The notes under the pieces are model-generated. The model did not search any database. It had not been told where the DNA came from and saw nothing but the letters and a program-made list of their open reading frames with translations. The translations under genes were made by a program, and so were the position numbers. Positions 1 to 7,777 of a stretch of 35,360 bases of DNA are shown in pieces. Origin of the DNA: Verrucomicrobiaceae bacterium (lineage in GTDB: Bacteria; Verrucomicrobiota; Verrucomicrobiia; Verrucomicrobiales; Verrucomicrobiaceae); assembly GCA_947440575.1 (NCBI GenBank), contig CANETF010000023.1:1-35360 (forward strand), read 5' to 3'. Position 1 is the stretch's first letter. Each line of letters begins with the position of its first letter.

Positions 1-295
1 AAAGCAAAAAACCGACCCAAAAACCCCCACCAAACCCAACACCAAATCCTCCACAGAACCCACCCTCCAATCCCGCCTCGACGCCGGCGAGAAACTAACC
101 CTCCCCGACCTCCTCCACCATCGTATCCGCCTGTTCAGCGAAGCCATCGTCCTGGGCTCCCAAGCCTTCGTCGAAGAAGTCTTCCAAACCCAACGCCACA
201 AATTCGGCCCCAAACGCCGCCAAGGCGCCCGCCCCGTCCCCCAATCCCCCACCCCCCTCTACTCCATCAAACGAGTCTGCCGCTGGGATACATGA
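1..295 (+). CDS. REP-associated tyrosine (Y1) transposase, C-terminal part, cut by window edge
   Basis: The frame is open from base 2 to a TGA at 293-295 with no start inside the window, so only the C-terminal part is seen. After a Lys/Pro/Thr-rich stretch comes a segment with LLHHRIRLFSEAIVLGS, then FVEEVFQ and KFGPKRRQGAR. This Gly-Ser, Phe-Val-Glu-Glu-Val-Phe, Phe-Gly-Pro-Lys-Arg order is what I know from the C-terminal region of RAYT-type Y1 transposases of Verrucomicrobia and related bacteria, which follow the catalytic HUH/Tyr core. That core lies outside the window, so activity cannot be judged. RAYTs are single-copy domesticated enzymes that mobilise REP hairpins; no obvious REP palindrome follows the stop here. 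The family call is from pattern recognition of the tail only. Confidence 0.6.
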   Translation, partial: KQKTDPKTPTKPNTKSSTEPTLQSRLDAGEKLTLPDLLHHRIRLFSEAIVLGSQAFVEEVFQTQRHKFGPKRRQGARPVPQSPTPLYSIKRVCRWDT

Positions 296-402
296 CACCG
301 CCTTAAACCAACTACATGGTTGCCGTTCACACAACACACGCTCATCACCGACAAAAGCACATCTGCCGATCACTCGCACCCTCGTTGTGCGTTCTTGTCG
401 GG

Positions 403-2145
403 ATGAAATTTCCCCACTGGACCTTCTACGCCCCGATCCTTCTCTCATCCACCTTGCAGGCTGAGACCTGGTCGCTAGACAAAGTGGACGACACCATGAT
501 CGTGCACGGCGAAGCCAAAACCGCTTCGGGTGCGCTGGCACAAAGCTTGGTTCTAGATGGCAGCTCAGTGATCGAGTTGAAGAACACAGCTGACCTCAGT
601 GCCAAGCCCAGTTTCACCTGTTCCATCTGGTTCAATCCCTATGTGGTCTCAGGCTCGCAACAGGTCATCGCAGGCAAGACTCGTTACTCGCTGAACGAAA
701 GGCAATGGACCCTCGCCGTAGAGCCGGATGGCAAACTCAAAGCATTCCTTCAACAAGAGGGTTGGAACACCATCAGCAGCAAAGAACCCCTCAAAGCCGG
801 ACACTGGCATCTCGCAACCCTCACCGTCAGCTCCAAAATCGCGACACTCTATTTGAACGGCAAAAATGTCGGTGAGACGATCCTCAAGAAGCCCCTGCCC
901 GTCACGCCTTCACCCATCACACTCGGAGGCATCGCGGATGCGGGACACCTGAAACAAACGTTCTCCGGTGCTCTCGATGAGTTCCACTACGAGCCGCGCA
1001 CGCTCACCGCAGTGGAAATCGCCAAAAACTTCCAACCCGTCACAACCACCCATGATCTGCCCAAGCCCCTGTTATCAGACACACCGTTATGGGACGAGCG
1101 TGTGCCCTTACTCAATGCCGCTGAACTACCCGTGCTTGAGGACGTGACGTTTCATGTCATCAAGAACCCTCGACCCGACACCGATGCTTGCAAGTGGACC
1201 CTCGGAGTCGGCCTCGCATGGCATAAGGGTCAACTCTTCGCCTCTTACGGCTTCAACAAAGGGGAGGAAAACACCCCCACCGAAGAAGCGCACGTCCGCA
1301 TGAGCAACGATGGCGGCCAGACCTGGGGCAAGCCCGTCATCATGGATTCGGGTGAAGGCAATCTCGGCGTCAGCCACGGCGTCTTCCTATCGCACAACAA
1401 CAACCTATGGGCGTTCATGGGCGCGTTCTACGACAAATTCCAGCGCACCCACACCCGCGCCTACCTGCTGGATGAAACAACAGGTCAATGGCAGGCAAAA
1501 GGGGTGATACTTGATGGTGGCTTCTGGCCCATGCAGGAGCCGCAAAAAATGGACGATGGCAATTGGATCATGGCCGGAGCGAACATCAGCGATCGCAACC
1601 CCGCAGCCGTGGCGATCAGCCAGGGCGATGATTTCACCCGTTGGAAAAAGATCATCATCCCTGTCTCGAAGAAGCTGAACATGTGGGGGGAGTCCACGGT
1701 CATCATCAACGGCAATCGCATCACCAACATCTCCCGCTATGGCGCCCAACCCATCGCACTCATCGCCACCAGCGAAGACTTCGGACGCACGTGGAGCACC
1801 ATGCTTCCCTCAAACCTCCCCATGGCGACCAGCAAGCCCTACGCAGGCACCTTGAGCACCGGTCAGCGCTATCTCATCTGCACCACCACCGCCGACAGCC
1901 GAGGCAAGCGCTCGCCATTGACCATCGCCGTCAGCAAACCAGGTGAATCCGTGTTCAGCCAAGTCTTCGTGATCCGCCACTCCGTCCACTCCAATGGTCC
2001 CGGTGTCTCAGATCCCCGGGCCGATTTCAGTTACCCCTATGCCATCGAATACGACGGCAAACTCTACGTCGGCTATACTCACAAAAGCCATGCTGCAAAC
2101 GAACTGGCCATCATTCCAATCGAAAAACTCCGGCTCAATCCATGA
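403..2145 (+). CDS. Secreted LamG-BNR protein, sialidase superfamily
   Basis: The ATG at 403 is preferred over an upstream in-frame ATG at 316 because it begins a clean signal peptide (MKFPHWTFYAPILLSSTLQA). The mature protein starts with a LamG/concanavalin-like beta-sandwich of about 200 residues (strand patterns FTCSIWFNPY, WTLAVEPDGKLKAF, HWHLATLTV, ATLYLNGKNVGE, GALDEFHYE). A six-bladed-propeller-type region follows, with two Asp-boxes: SNDGGQTW near residue 301 and SEDFGRTW near 457. These fit exo-alpha-sialidase/BNR families, so an exported glycan hydrolase or binding protein is likely. I could not assign the arginine triad and nucleophile of true sialidases with certainty, so the substrate is open. 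It is the first gene of a plus-strand run with an esterase, a LarA homologue and a GH105 hydrolase. Confidence 0.75.
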   Translation: MKFPHWTFYAPILLSSTLQAETWSLDKVDDTMIVHGEAKTASGALAQSLVLDGSSVIELKNTADLSAKPSFTCSIWFNPYVVSGSQQVIAGKTRYSLNERQWTLAVEPDGKLKAFLQQEGWNTISSKEPLKAGHWHLATLTVSSKIATLYLNGKNVGETILKKPLPVTPSPITLGGIADAGHLKQTFSGALDEFHYEPRTLTAVEIAKNFQPVTTTHDLPKPLLSDTPLWDERVPLLNAAELPVLEDVTFHVIKNPRPDTDACKWTLGVGLAWHKGQLFASYGFNKGEENTPTEEAHVRMSNDGGQTWGKPVIMDSGEGNLGVSHGVFLSHNNNLWAFMGAFYDKFQRTHTRAYLLDETTGQWQAKGVILDGGFWPMQEPQKMDDGNWIMAGANISDRNPAAVAISQGDDFTRWKKIIIPVSKKLNMWGESTVIINGNRITNISRYGAQPIALIATSEDFGRTWSTMLPSNLPMATSKPYAGTLSTGQRYLICTTTADSRGKRSPLTIAVSKPGESVFSQVFVIRHSVHSNGPGVSDPRADFSYPYAIEYDGKLYVGYTHKSHAANELAIIPIEKLRLNP

Positions 2146-2226
2146 GCCTCATCCACACTCGCCTTCCCTTCCTGCTACCCGCGGAGGCTGGCTGAGAAAG
2201 TTCACCTCCACAAACACTCACCCATC

Positions 2227-3159
2227 ATGCCACAACGCCTTTTAGCCCTTCTCATTCTCACATCCATCCTCCCAGTCCTTGCGGCGAAACCCAAAATCAA
2301 AGCCACGCAAACCAACACGGACGACATGTGGGTCACTTCACCCGTGCCCGAACTGCCGACAAATGTCACCCATCACACCTTCCACAGCGCATCCATGAAT
2401 CGCGACGTGGGCTACTGCATTTACCTGCCACCAACCTACGACCAAGACACCGATCAACGGTTTCCAGTGATCTATCATCTGCATGGCGCGGGTGGCAATG
2501 AAACTCGCAGCGTGTATTCCGCGAGCGTGCTGCATGAAGGCATCTCGTCGGGCAAGTTGCCCAAAATCATCATGGTCTTCCCCAATGGCGGGCGCTCAAC
2601 CATGTACCAGGACTCCGGCGACGGCCGCTTCATGGCGGAAACCATGATGATCCACGAACTCATTCCCCACATCGACGCGACCTATCGCACCCTCGCCGAC
2701 CGCAAAGCGCGCTGCATCGAAGGGTTCAGCATGGGCGGCCGCGGCTCCACCAATCTGGCGATGAAACATCCGCAAAGGTTCGGCTCGCTCTTCAATCAAA
2801 GCGGCAACGTCTATCACGTCTCCGATGCCTCCAAATTGCCCAATGCCTACCTCGGCGACGATCCCGAGCGTTTGCGTGCCAACGATGCCTTCCTGAACCT
2901 CAAAAAGAACCTCGACTTCATCAAAGCCAACCTCCGCATCCAGGTTGCCTGCGGCACGGCAGACCCGGAACATCTCGTTTCAGTGCGAGAGTTCCACCAA
3001 GCTCTCACTGAGTCAGGCATGCCTCACAGCTACTTCGAAGTCGATGGCCTTGATCACAATCAGAAAAAGATGATCGACGGACGCAAAGCGACTTGGTTCG
3101 ATTTTCAGATCGAATCTCTCAAGCTCAACCAAGTGCCACTCCACTACCTTCAACCATGA
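2227..3159 (+). CDS. Secreted alpha/beta-hydrolase esterase, CE1/esterase D-like
   Basis: A 310-residue protein starting with a signal peptide (MPQRLLALLILTSILPVLAA). It has the alpha/beta-hydrolase features of the esterase-D/feruloyl-esterase (CE1-like) group: the oxyanion-loop motif YHLHGAGG near residue 80, the nucleophile elbow GFSMGG with Ser168, a probable acid Asp246 in GTADPEH and the catalytic His277 in GLDHNQKK. The strand before the elbow (RKARCIEGFSMGG) is typical. Such exported enzymes remove acetyl, feruloyl or similar esters from plant or algal polysaccharides, which fits the neighbouring sialidase-like and GH105 genes. It lies 81 bases after the sialidase-like gene. No Shine-Dalgarno is visible before the ATG. 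Exact substrate unknown. Confidence 0.85.
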   Translation: MPQRLLALLILTSILPVLAAKPKIKATQTNTDDMWVTSPVPELPTNVTHHTFHSASMNRDVGYCIYLPPTYDQDTDQRFPVIYHLHGAGGNETRSVYSASVLHEGISSGKLPKIIMVFPNGGRSTMYQDSGDGRFMAETMMIHELIPHIDATYRTLADRKARCIEGFSMGGRGSTNLAMKHPQRFGSLFNQSGNVYHVSDASKLPNAYLGDDPERLRANDAFLNLKKNLDFIKANLRIQVACGTADPEHLVSVREFHQALTESGMPHSYFEVDGLDHNQKKMIDGRKATWFDFQIESLKLNQVPLHYLQP

Positions 3160-3178
3160 CCCTTCGTTTTTCGAAGGG
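3160..3178 (+). other. Short perfect RNA hairpin directly after the esterase stop
   Basis: A 7-bp perfect stem (CCCTTCG / CGAAGGG) with a TTTTT loop begins one base after the TGA at 3157-3159. No T-run follows on the plus strand, so it does not look like a canonical intrinsic terminator. It sits between the esterase and the larA-like gene and could act as an mRNA-processing or 3'-stabilising element, or be chance. Confidence 0.35.
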
Positions 3179-3263
3179 GAAGGCCAAGTGAGTGCAACCG
3201 GTTGACAAACACGCCATCGGCCAGACGGGTGCCCATTGGCCTTCTTCAATCGGCTGAACCACC

Positions 3264-4589
3264 ATGCCAACTGTCGACATTCCCTTCGAACAAGGCGTTC
3301 TCTCCGTTCCACTGCCGGAAGGTTGGCAAGTCGTCGATACCATCCGCCCCTTACCGCACGCCAAGCTTGAGGACGAACGCGCCGGCCTCATAGCAGCGCT
3401 GGAGAATCCCATTGGAACCTCGCCCCTGCGCGACAAAGCTCTTTCCCAAAAACGCATCGTCATCTGCATCGACGACATCAGTCGCCCCACCCCCACTGGC
3501 AGATACTTCGGCACCCTGCTCAACTATCTGGTCGCCCATGGCGCCAACCCAGCGAACATGCTGATCCTCTTCGCCCTCGGCGTGCACCGCGACATGACCG
3601 CTGAGGAGGCGCAGCAAAAACTCGGCGCTGCCGATCTCCTCGGCATTCCCTGGCACAATCACTCCAGCACCGATTCACTCGAACTCGCCACTCTGGGCAC
3701 CACCACACGGGGCACTCACATCGCCCTCAATCGCCACCTCGTTGACGCTGACCTCATCCTCACTCTCGGCGCGGTCGATCCCCACCTGTTGCTGGGCTTC
3801 AGCGGCGGTTGCAAGATGATCCTCCCAGGCCTGGCCTCCGCCCGCACCATCGCTGAAAACCACATGCAGGGTGTCAGCCATGCTCACTATAACTACATCG
3901 GCATCGCCGACAGTCCGATGCGCCTCGATCTTGAGGAAGGCGCAAGCATGCTCGGCAAAGAGATCTTCATCATCAACGCGGTGATGAATGAGTCGCTCGA
4001 GGTCTGCGCCTTTTTCGCCGGTCACCCCGTCGCTGCGCATCGCGAAGCGGTGCGCGTTGTTCAATCAATCAACGCACGCCCGGTCCAGGAGCCGGTGGAC
4101 GTTGTCATAGTCGCCTCCAACCCGATGAACGCGGATTTGCGTCAGGGCTTGAAATGCATCGGCAATGTGGAGGCCAGCGTGCGTCCTGATGGATTAATCA
4201 TCGGCTTTCTGGAGTGTCGGAACGGCATCGGCGACATCACCATCCCAACCTCCAAGTCCCCGCCCAACAAAATACTGCGATTCCTCCTGAAATGCATCGG
4301 CAGCAAGAGAGTGCTTGGACTGATTGACCGGGTCAAAAAAGGCGCCGGCATTGAAGAGCGTTTCTTGGCTCACTTCTCGATGCAACTCGCCCGCAACTGC
4401 CAAATCTTTGTCCACTCCCGCCAACTTCCAGCCGACATCGGAGCAAGGGTCGGCTTGTTCGTTCAATTCGCCACGGTCGAAGCCATGATGGCCGCTGCCC
4501 GCAAACGAGCCCCAAAGAATGCCCGCGTCCTAGTTTATCCCTACGCAGGCGCGACGTATCCCATTTTCTCAAAAGACAGCCAATCATGA
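3264..4589 (+). CDS. larA: LarA-type nickel-pincer racemase/epimerase (DUF2088)
   Basis: A 441-residue member of the LarA family. The N-terminal domain carries DDISRPTP and LGVHRDM. The second domain carries VDPHLLLGFSGGCK and AENHMQG. Counting from the ATG, the four functional residues fall exactly at LarA positions: His108, His174, Lys184 and His200. Lys184 and His200 bind the nickel-pincer cofactor and the two other histidines are the proton-transfer pair in Lactobacillus plantarum LarA. So an active Ni-pincer enzyme is likely. LarA racemises lactate; related LarA proteins act on other 2-hydroxy acids. Its place between an esterase and GH105, overlapping the latter by four bases, suggests a sugar-derived hydroxy acid as substrate (inference). 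The maturation genes larB, larC and larE are not in this window. No signal peptide, so cytoplasmic. Confidence 0.9.
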   Translation: MPTVDIPFEQGVLSVPLPEGWQVVDTIRPLPHAKLEDERAGLIAALENPIGTSPLRDKALSQKRIVICIDDISRPTPTGRYFGTLLNYLVAHGANPANMLILFALGVHRDMTAEEAQQKLGAADLLGIPWHNHSSTDSLELATLGTTTRGTHIALNRHLVDADLILTLGAVDPHLLLGFSGGCKMILPGLASARTIAENHMQGVSHAHYNYIGIADSPMRLDLEEGASMLGKEIFIINAVMNESLEVCAFFAGHPVAAHREAVRVVQSINARPVQEPVDVVIVASNPMNADLRQGLKCIGNVEASVRPDGLIIGFLECRNGIGDITIPTSKSPPNKILRFLLKCIGSKRVLGLIDRVKKGAGIEERFLAHFSMQLARNCQIFVHSRQLPADIGARVGLFVQFATVEAMMAAARKRAPKNARVLVYPYAGATYPIFSKDSQS

Positions 4590-5809
4590 TTCATCGCACG
4601 TGCACCATTGCATCGCTTCTTTCCCTTATCGCATTTCAGGGGTGCTTTTCCGCCACCGAGAACGAGCCTGCGACACAACTGCGAGTCGTCGCCGAACACA
4701 TTTTGACGCAAACGACCCGCAGGATGATCGATCGCAGCAGTGGGCAAACCTTTGTGGATACGACCGGCCTCATACCGAAGCCGGAGATCAGTATCGAGAG
4801 CAAATTCAACGCGTGGTTTTACCAGACGTGGCTGCTTGCTGATGGCATGCGACGTACGGCCGCTGCACTCAAGGAGCCGCGATACGAGAACTACGGCGAG
4901 CAGAATCTGGAGTTCATCTTCCAGCACATGGATTACTTTCAGCGTCAGCATGATGCCCGCATGAAAGCCGCTCCAGTTGGAGACGGAAAGCTTTCGCCCA
5001 TTGGCTTCTACTTCAACCTCACCGCACTTTGGCACACCGGTCTCGCACCGCTCGTGCAGGAGCAATCTGAAGCAACGAGTGATGTGAAATACGATCCCTT
5101 TTTGAGACGAATGAGAACCTTCATCGCCGAGTGCCCCCGTTTCGACGACGGCCTGCTCTATCGCAAAGGCAAGGGCGCGATGACGGATGATCCGTTCATG
5201 ACCGTCCCCTTCCTCGTTCGGGAGGGACGCTTTGATGAGGCGATCGCTCAGGTGCTTGGCACGCACAAACGTCTACTCGATCCGGACAAGCATCTTCTTC
5301 GGCATTTGTGGGATGAAAAGACGCAAAGTCCCGCTGGTGAGTTTTGGGGCCGCGGCAATGGCTGGACGGTTCTCGCGCACGCCGAACTTCTCGCCACCCT
5401 GCCAAAGGATCATCCACGCCGTAACGAAGTTTTGACGACTTATCAAATACACCTGAGGGCAATTCGCGACTGCGCCGACCCAAATGGTGGCTGGCACCAA
5501 GTGCTCGATCATCCTGAATCCTGGCTGGAAACGTCGGCCACTGGCATGTTGACCTATGGCATGGCACGTGGCGTCAATGAAGGTTGGCTCGACGCTTCGT
5601 TCACCGAAACCGCCCGCAATGGATGGGCTGCGTTGCAAACCAAGGTTCTGCCCGATGGCGATCTACTCGATGTGTGCGGTTCGACCGATACTGGCGACCT
5701 GTACTACTACCTCAAACGTCCTCGGCTTCAGGGAGATCTCCACGGCTTCGGCAGCTACCTTTTGGCCGGTGCCGAAATCGTTCGTCTGCAATCCAAGGAC
5801 CCCAAGTGA
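4586..5809 (+). CDS. GH105/GH88-family unsaturated rhamnogalacturonyl hydrolase-like
   Basis: A 407-residue protein whose ATG overlaps the larA-like stop (ATGA), indicating translational coupling. The N-terminus is a hydrophobic export signal (TIASLLSLIAFQGC) that may also be a weak lipobox, so periplasmic or membrane-anchored. The body has (alpha/alpha)6-barrel signatures of GH105/GH88: TDDPFM with probable catalytic Asp201, WGRGNGW, NGGWHQVLDHPES and ETSATGM, and the DLYYYLKRP end segment. These enzymes hydrate the unsaturated uronic acid left by polysaccharide lyases, releasing a keto-uronate. With the esterase and LarA homologue this points to breakdown of pectin-like or other uronate-containing glycan. 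No lyase is encoded next door. Family assignment firm, exact linkage not. Confidence 0.88.
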   Translation: MIHRTCTIASLLSLIAFQGCFSATENEPATQLRVVAEHILTQTTRRMIDRSSGQTFVDTTGLIPKPEISIESKFNAWFYQTWLLADGMRRTAAALKEPRYENYGEQNLEFIFQHMDYFQRQHDARMKAAPVGDGKLSPIGFYFNLTALWHTGLAPLVQEQSEATSDVKYDPFLRRMRTFIAECPRFDDGLLYRKGKGAMTDDPFMTVPFLVREGRFDEAIAQVLGTHKRLLDPDKHLLRHLWDEKTQSPAGEFWGRGNGWTVLAHAELLATLPKDHPRRNEVLTTYQIHLRAIRDCADPNGGWHQVLDHPESWLETSATGMLTYGMARGVNEGWLDASFTETARNGWAALQTKVLPDGDLLDVCGSTDTGDLYYYLKRPRLQGDLHGFGSYLLAGAEIVRLQSKDPK

Positions 5810-5888
5810 TTTGCTTGGACCGCTTTGACTGTCTTGGAATGATCGCATGAGCGGTTGAATTGCAGTCGTTTTGGCGCACAGATTTCAC

Positions 5889-7754
5889 ATGCCGCGCACC
5901 CGATCCTCCAAACCGTCAAACCCTCTCGTCTATCTGGGTATCGAAGGTGGTGGCACCCGGACCACGGTGCGCTTGGAGGCTGAAAACGGTTCGGTTTTGG
6001 CCGAGTTTGCGACGGGTCCCGCCGTGCTTTCTTTGATCTCGGACCGGGAGTTGCAATGGCACCTCCGCGATATCGCCGAACGCCTTCCTTGCACACCCTC
6101 TGCCATCGGCATTGGCCTCGCCGGGGTGCGGACCGAAACCGACGCCGAACGACTGCGCCGTGCCGCTTCACGGATCTGGCCAGAGATTCCATGCGTCGCG
6201 ACCAATGACCTGGAAACCGCCCTCGCCGCCGTACCCTTGTCGAAAGTGCCGAGCACCCGTGTCTTGGTGCTCAGCGGCACCGGATCCTGCTGTTTTGGCC
6301 GATCCTCCGATGGACGCACCGCTAAAGTCGGTGGCCGGGGTCACGTCATTGGCGATCGCTCCAGCGCCTGTGACATCGGCCTGCGGGCTCTACGCGCTGT
6401 CATCGCAGATCTCGATCATCATGGCAAAATGGGGCCACTCGGTGCCGCTCTGCTAAATGCCCTGATGTTTAATGAGCCAGAGCAGCTCATCCCCTGGTCC
6501 GTTCAGGCCAGCAAAACGGAAATCGGGAATTTGGCAGTGACCGTTTTCGTTGAAGCCTCCAAGGGGGATGCACTAGCCAAAAAACTGCTAAGCGATTCTG
6601 CAACCATGCTTGCCGAAGATGCCAGTGCCTGCGCGCTCCAACTCAAGCGCGATGCCGAACCCATTGAGTTTGTTTTCAATGGTGGTGTGCTGCTCAAGAA
6701 CCCGCCCTTCCTGAAGGATGTCTGCCGTCGACTACGAGTCGCTGTCCCCGGTGCCAAAATGATTCCGCTGACCGTGCCTTCGGTCTTGGGTGCCGTCGCC
6801 CTCGCACGCGCTCAAGGCGTCGTCGGCCCGGCTCAAGCGCATAGCCCCGCACGGGCATCCTTTCGCACCTTAACTTTGCCTGCTCCTTTAGCGGACCTAG
6901 GCGTCCTAGCATTGTCCCCCACCGAACGGCGCAACACCCGCAGCCTGAAACTCGACAAAATGCCGGTGGAGAAGGCCGTCGAGTTGATGCTGAACGAAGA
7001 CACTCTGATTCCGGCTGCCGTTGAAAAAGACAAACGTGCCATCGCCGCTCTAGCCAAGCGGGTCGCTCGTGCTTTTGCCGCAGGAGGGCGTTTGTTCTAT
7101 ATCGGCGCGGGCACCAGTGGCCGGCTGGGCGTCCTGGATGCCAGCGAGATTCCTCCCACCTTCCGCGCGCCACGGGAGCAGGTGCAAGGCATCATTGCCG
7201 GTGGTCGCCAGGCGCTATGGAGCGCGGTGGAAGGAGCCGAAGACGACGTACAAGCAGGAGCCGCGGCGATCACCCATCGCCGTGTCGGAAAAAAGGATGT
7301 GGTCATTGGTATCGCCGCTAGCGGACGCACGCCGTTTGTCTGGGGGGCTTTGCACGAAGCTCGTCGGCGGGGAGCTCACACGGTGATGCTCTGTTTCAAC
7401 CCGGCCATGCGTCAGGCGGTTGCTAAACTGAAAGGCCCGGACCAATCCTGGGCACCCGACCTCCTGCTGGCATTGGACCTCGGCCCGGAGGTCTTGACTG
7501 GCTCAACGCGTCTCAAATCCGGCACAGCAACCAAACTCGTGCTGAATTTGATCTCCACTCTCGCCATGGTGCAATCCGGCAAAGTGATCAGCAACCTCAT
7601 GGTCGATTTAAACCCTTCCAACGTCAAGTTGCGCGACCGCGCCGAACGCATGGTTGCGGAACTCACCCAACACTCTCTCAAAGACGCTCACGACGCCCTA
7701 ACCGCCTCCGGATGGGTCGTCAAAAAGGCCTGCGCCAAGCTGGGTCTACAGTAG
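5889..7754 (+). CDS. Fused amino-sugar kinase (BadF/MurK-like) and MurNAc-6-phosphate etherase (MurQ)
   Basis: One open frame joins two enzymes. I choose the ATG at 5889; a TTG six codons upstream is possible. Residues about 13-315 are a BadF/BcrA-type sugar kinase: phosphate loop GIEGGGTRTT, GIGLAGVRTE, LSGTGSCCFG, GHVIGDRSS and FNGGVLL. Residues about 345-621 are a SIS-domain MurQ: TERRNTRSLKLD, GAGTSGRLGVLDASEIPPTF and VEGAEDD. The two glutamates important in E. coli MurQ (Glu83, Glu114) correspond to Glu420 and Glu451 with the same spacing of 31. The kinase half resembles C. acetobutylicum MurK, which phosphorylates MurNAc and GlcNAc. The likely path is MurNAc to MurNAc-6-P to GlcNAc-6-P plus lactate, without a PTS (inference). 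Cytoplasmic, no signal peptide. The frame is uninterrupted across the joint. Confidence 0.9.
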   Translation: MPRTRSSKPSNPLVYLGIEGGGTRTTVRLEAENGSVLAEFATGPAVLSLISDRELQWHLRDIAERLPCTPSAIGIGLAGVRTETDAERLRRAASRIWPEIPCVATNDLETALAAVPLSKVPSTRVLVLSGTGSCCFGRSSDGRTAKVGGRGHVIGDRSSACDIGLRALRAVIADLDHHGKMGPLGAALLNALMFNEPEQLIPWSVQASKTEIGNLAVTVFVEASKGDALAKKLLSDSATMLAEDASACALQLKRDAEPIEFVFNGGVLLKNPPFLKDVCRRLRVAVPGAKMIPLTVPSVLGAVALARAQGVVGPAQAHSPARASFRTLTLPAPLADLGVLALSPTERRNTRSLKLDKMPVEKAVELMLNEDTLIPAAVEKDKRAIAALAKRVARAFAAGGRLFYIGAGTSGRLGVLDASEIPPTFRAPREQVQGIIAGGRQALWSAVEGAEDDVQAGAAAITHRRVGKKDVVIGIAASGRTPFVWGALHEARRRGAHTVMLCFNPAMRQAVAKLKGPDQSWAPDLLLALDLGPEVLTGSTRLKSGTATKLVLNLISTLAMVQSGKVISNLMVDLNPSNVKLRDRAERMVAELTQHSLKDAHDALTASGWVVKKACAKLGLQ

Positions 7755-7777
7755 AAAAGTTTAACCCAGCTTCGCGC
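7732..7777. repeat. Inverted repeat spanning the 3' ends of two convergent genes
   Basis: AAGCTGGGT at 7737-7745 pairs perfectly with ACCCAGCTT at 7764-7772, and after one mismatch four more pairs (GCGC/GCGC) extend the stem to 7732 and 7777. The loop is 18 bases and holds both stop codons (TAG 7752-7754 on plus; TAA 7763-7761 on minus). Both proteins end in the residues AKLG, encoded by the two arms. It may serve as a bidirectional terminator, but no strong T-run follows on either strand. Confidence 0.45.

Noticed and set aside
1..60. C/A-rich repetitive-looking sequence at the left edge
   Set aside because: It reads in frame as a Lys/Pro/Thr-rich linker of the transposase tail, not as a tandem repeat or CRISPR.
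4541..5266. 241-codon minus-strand frame
   Set aside because: Antisense to the GH105 gene, with no recognisable motifs.
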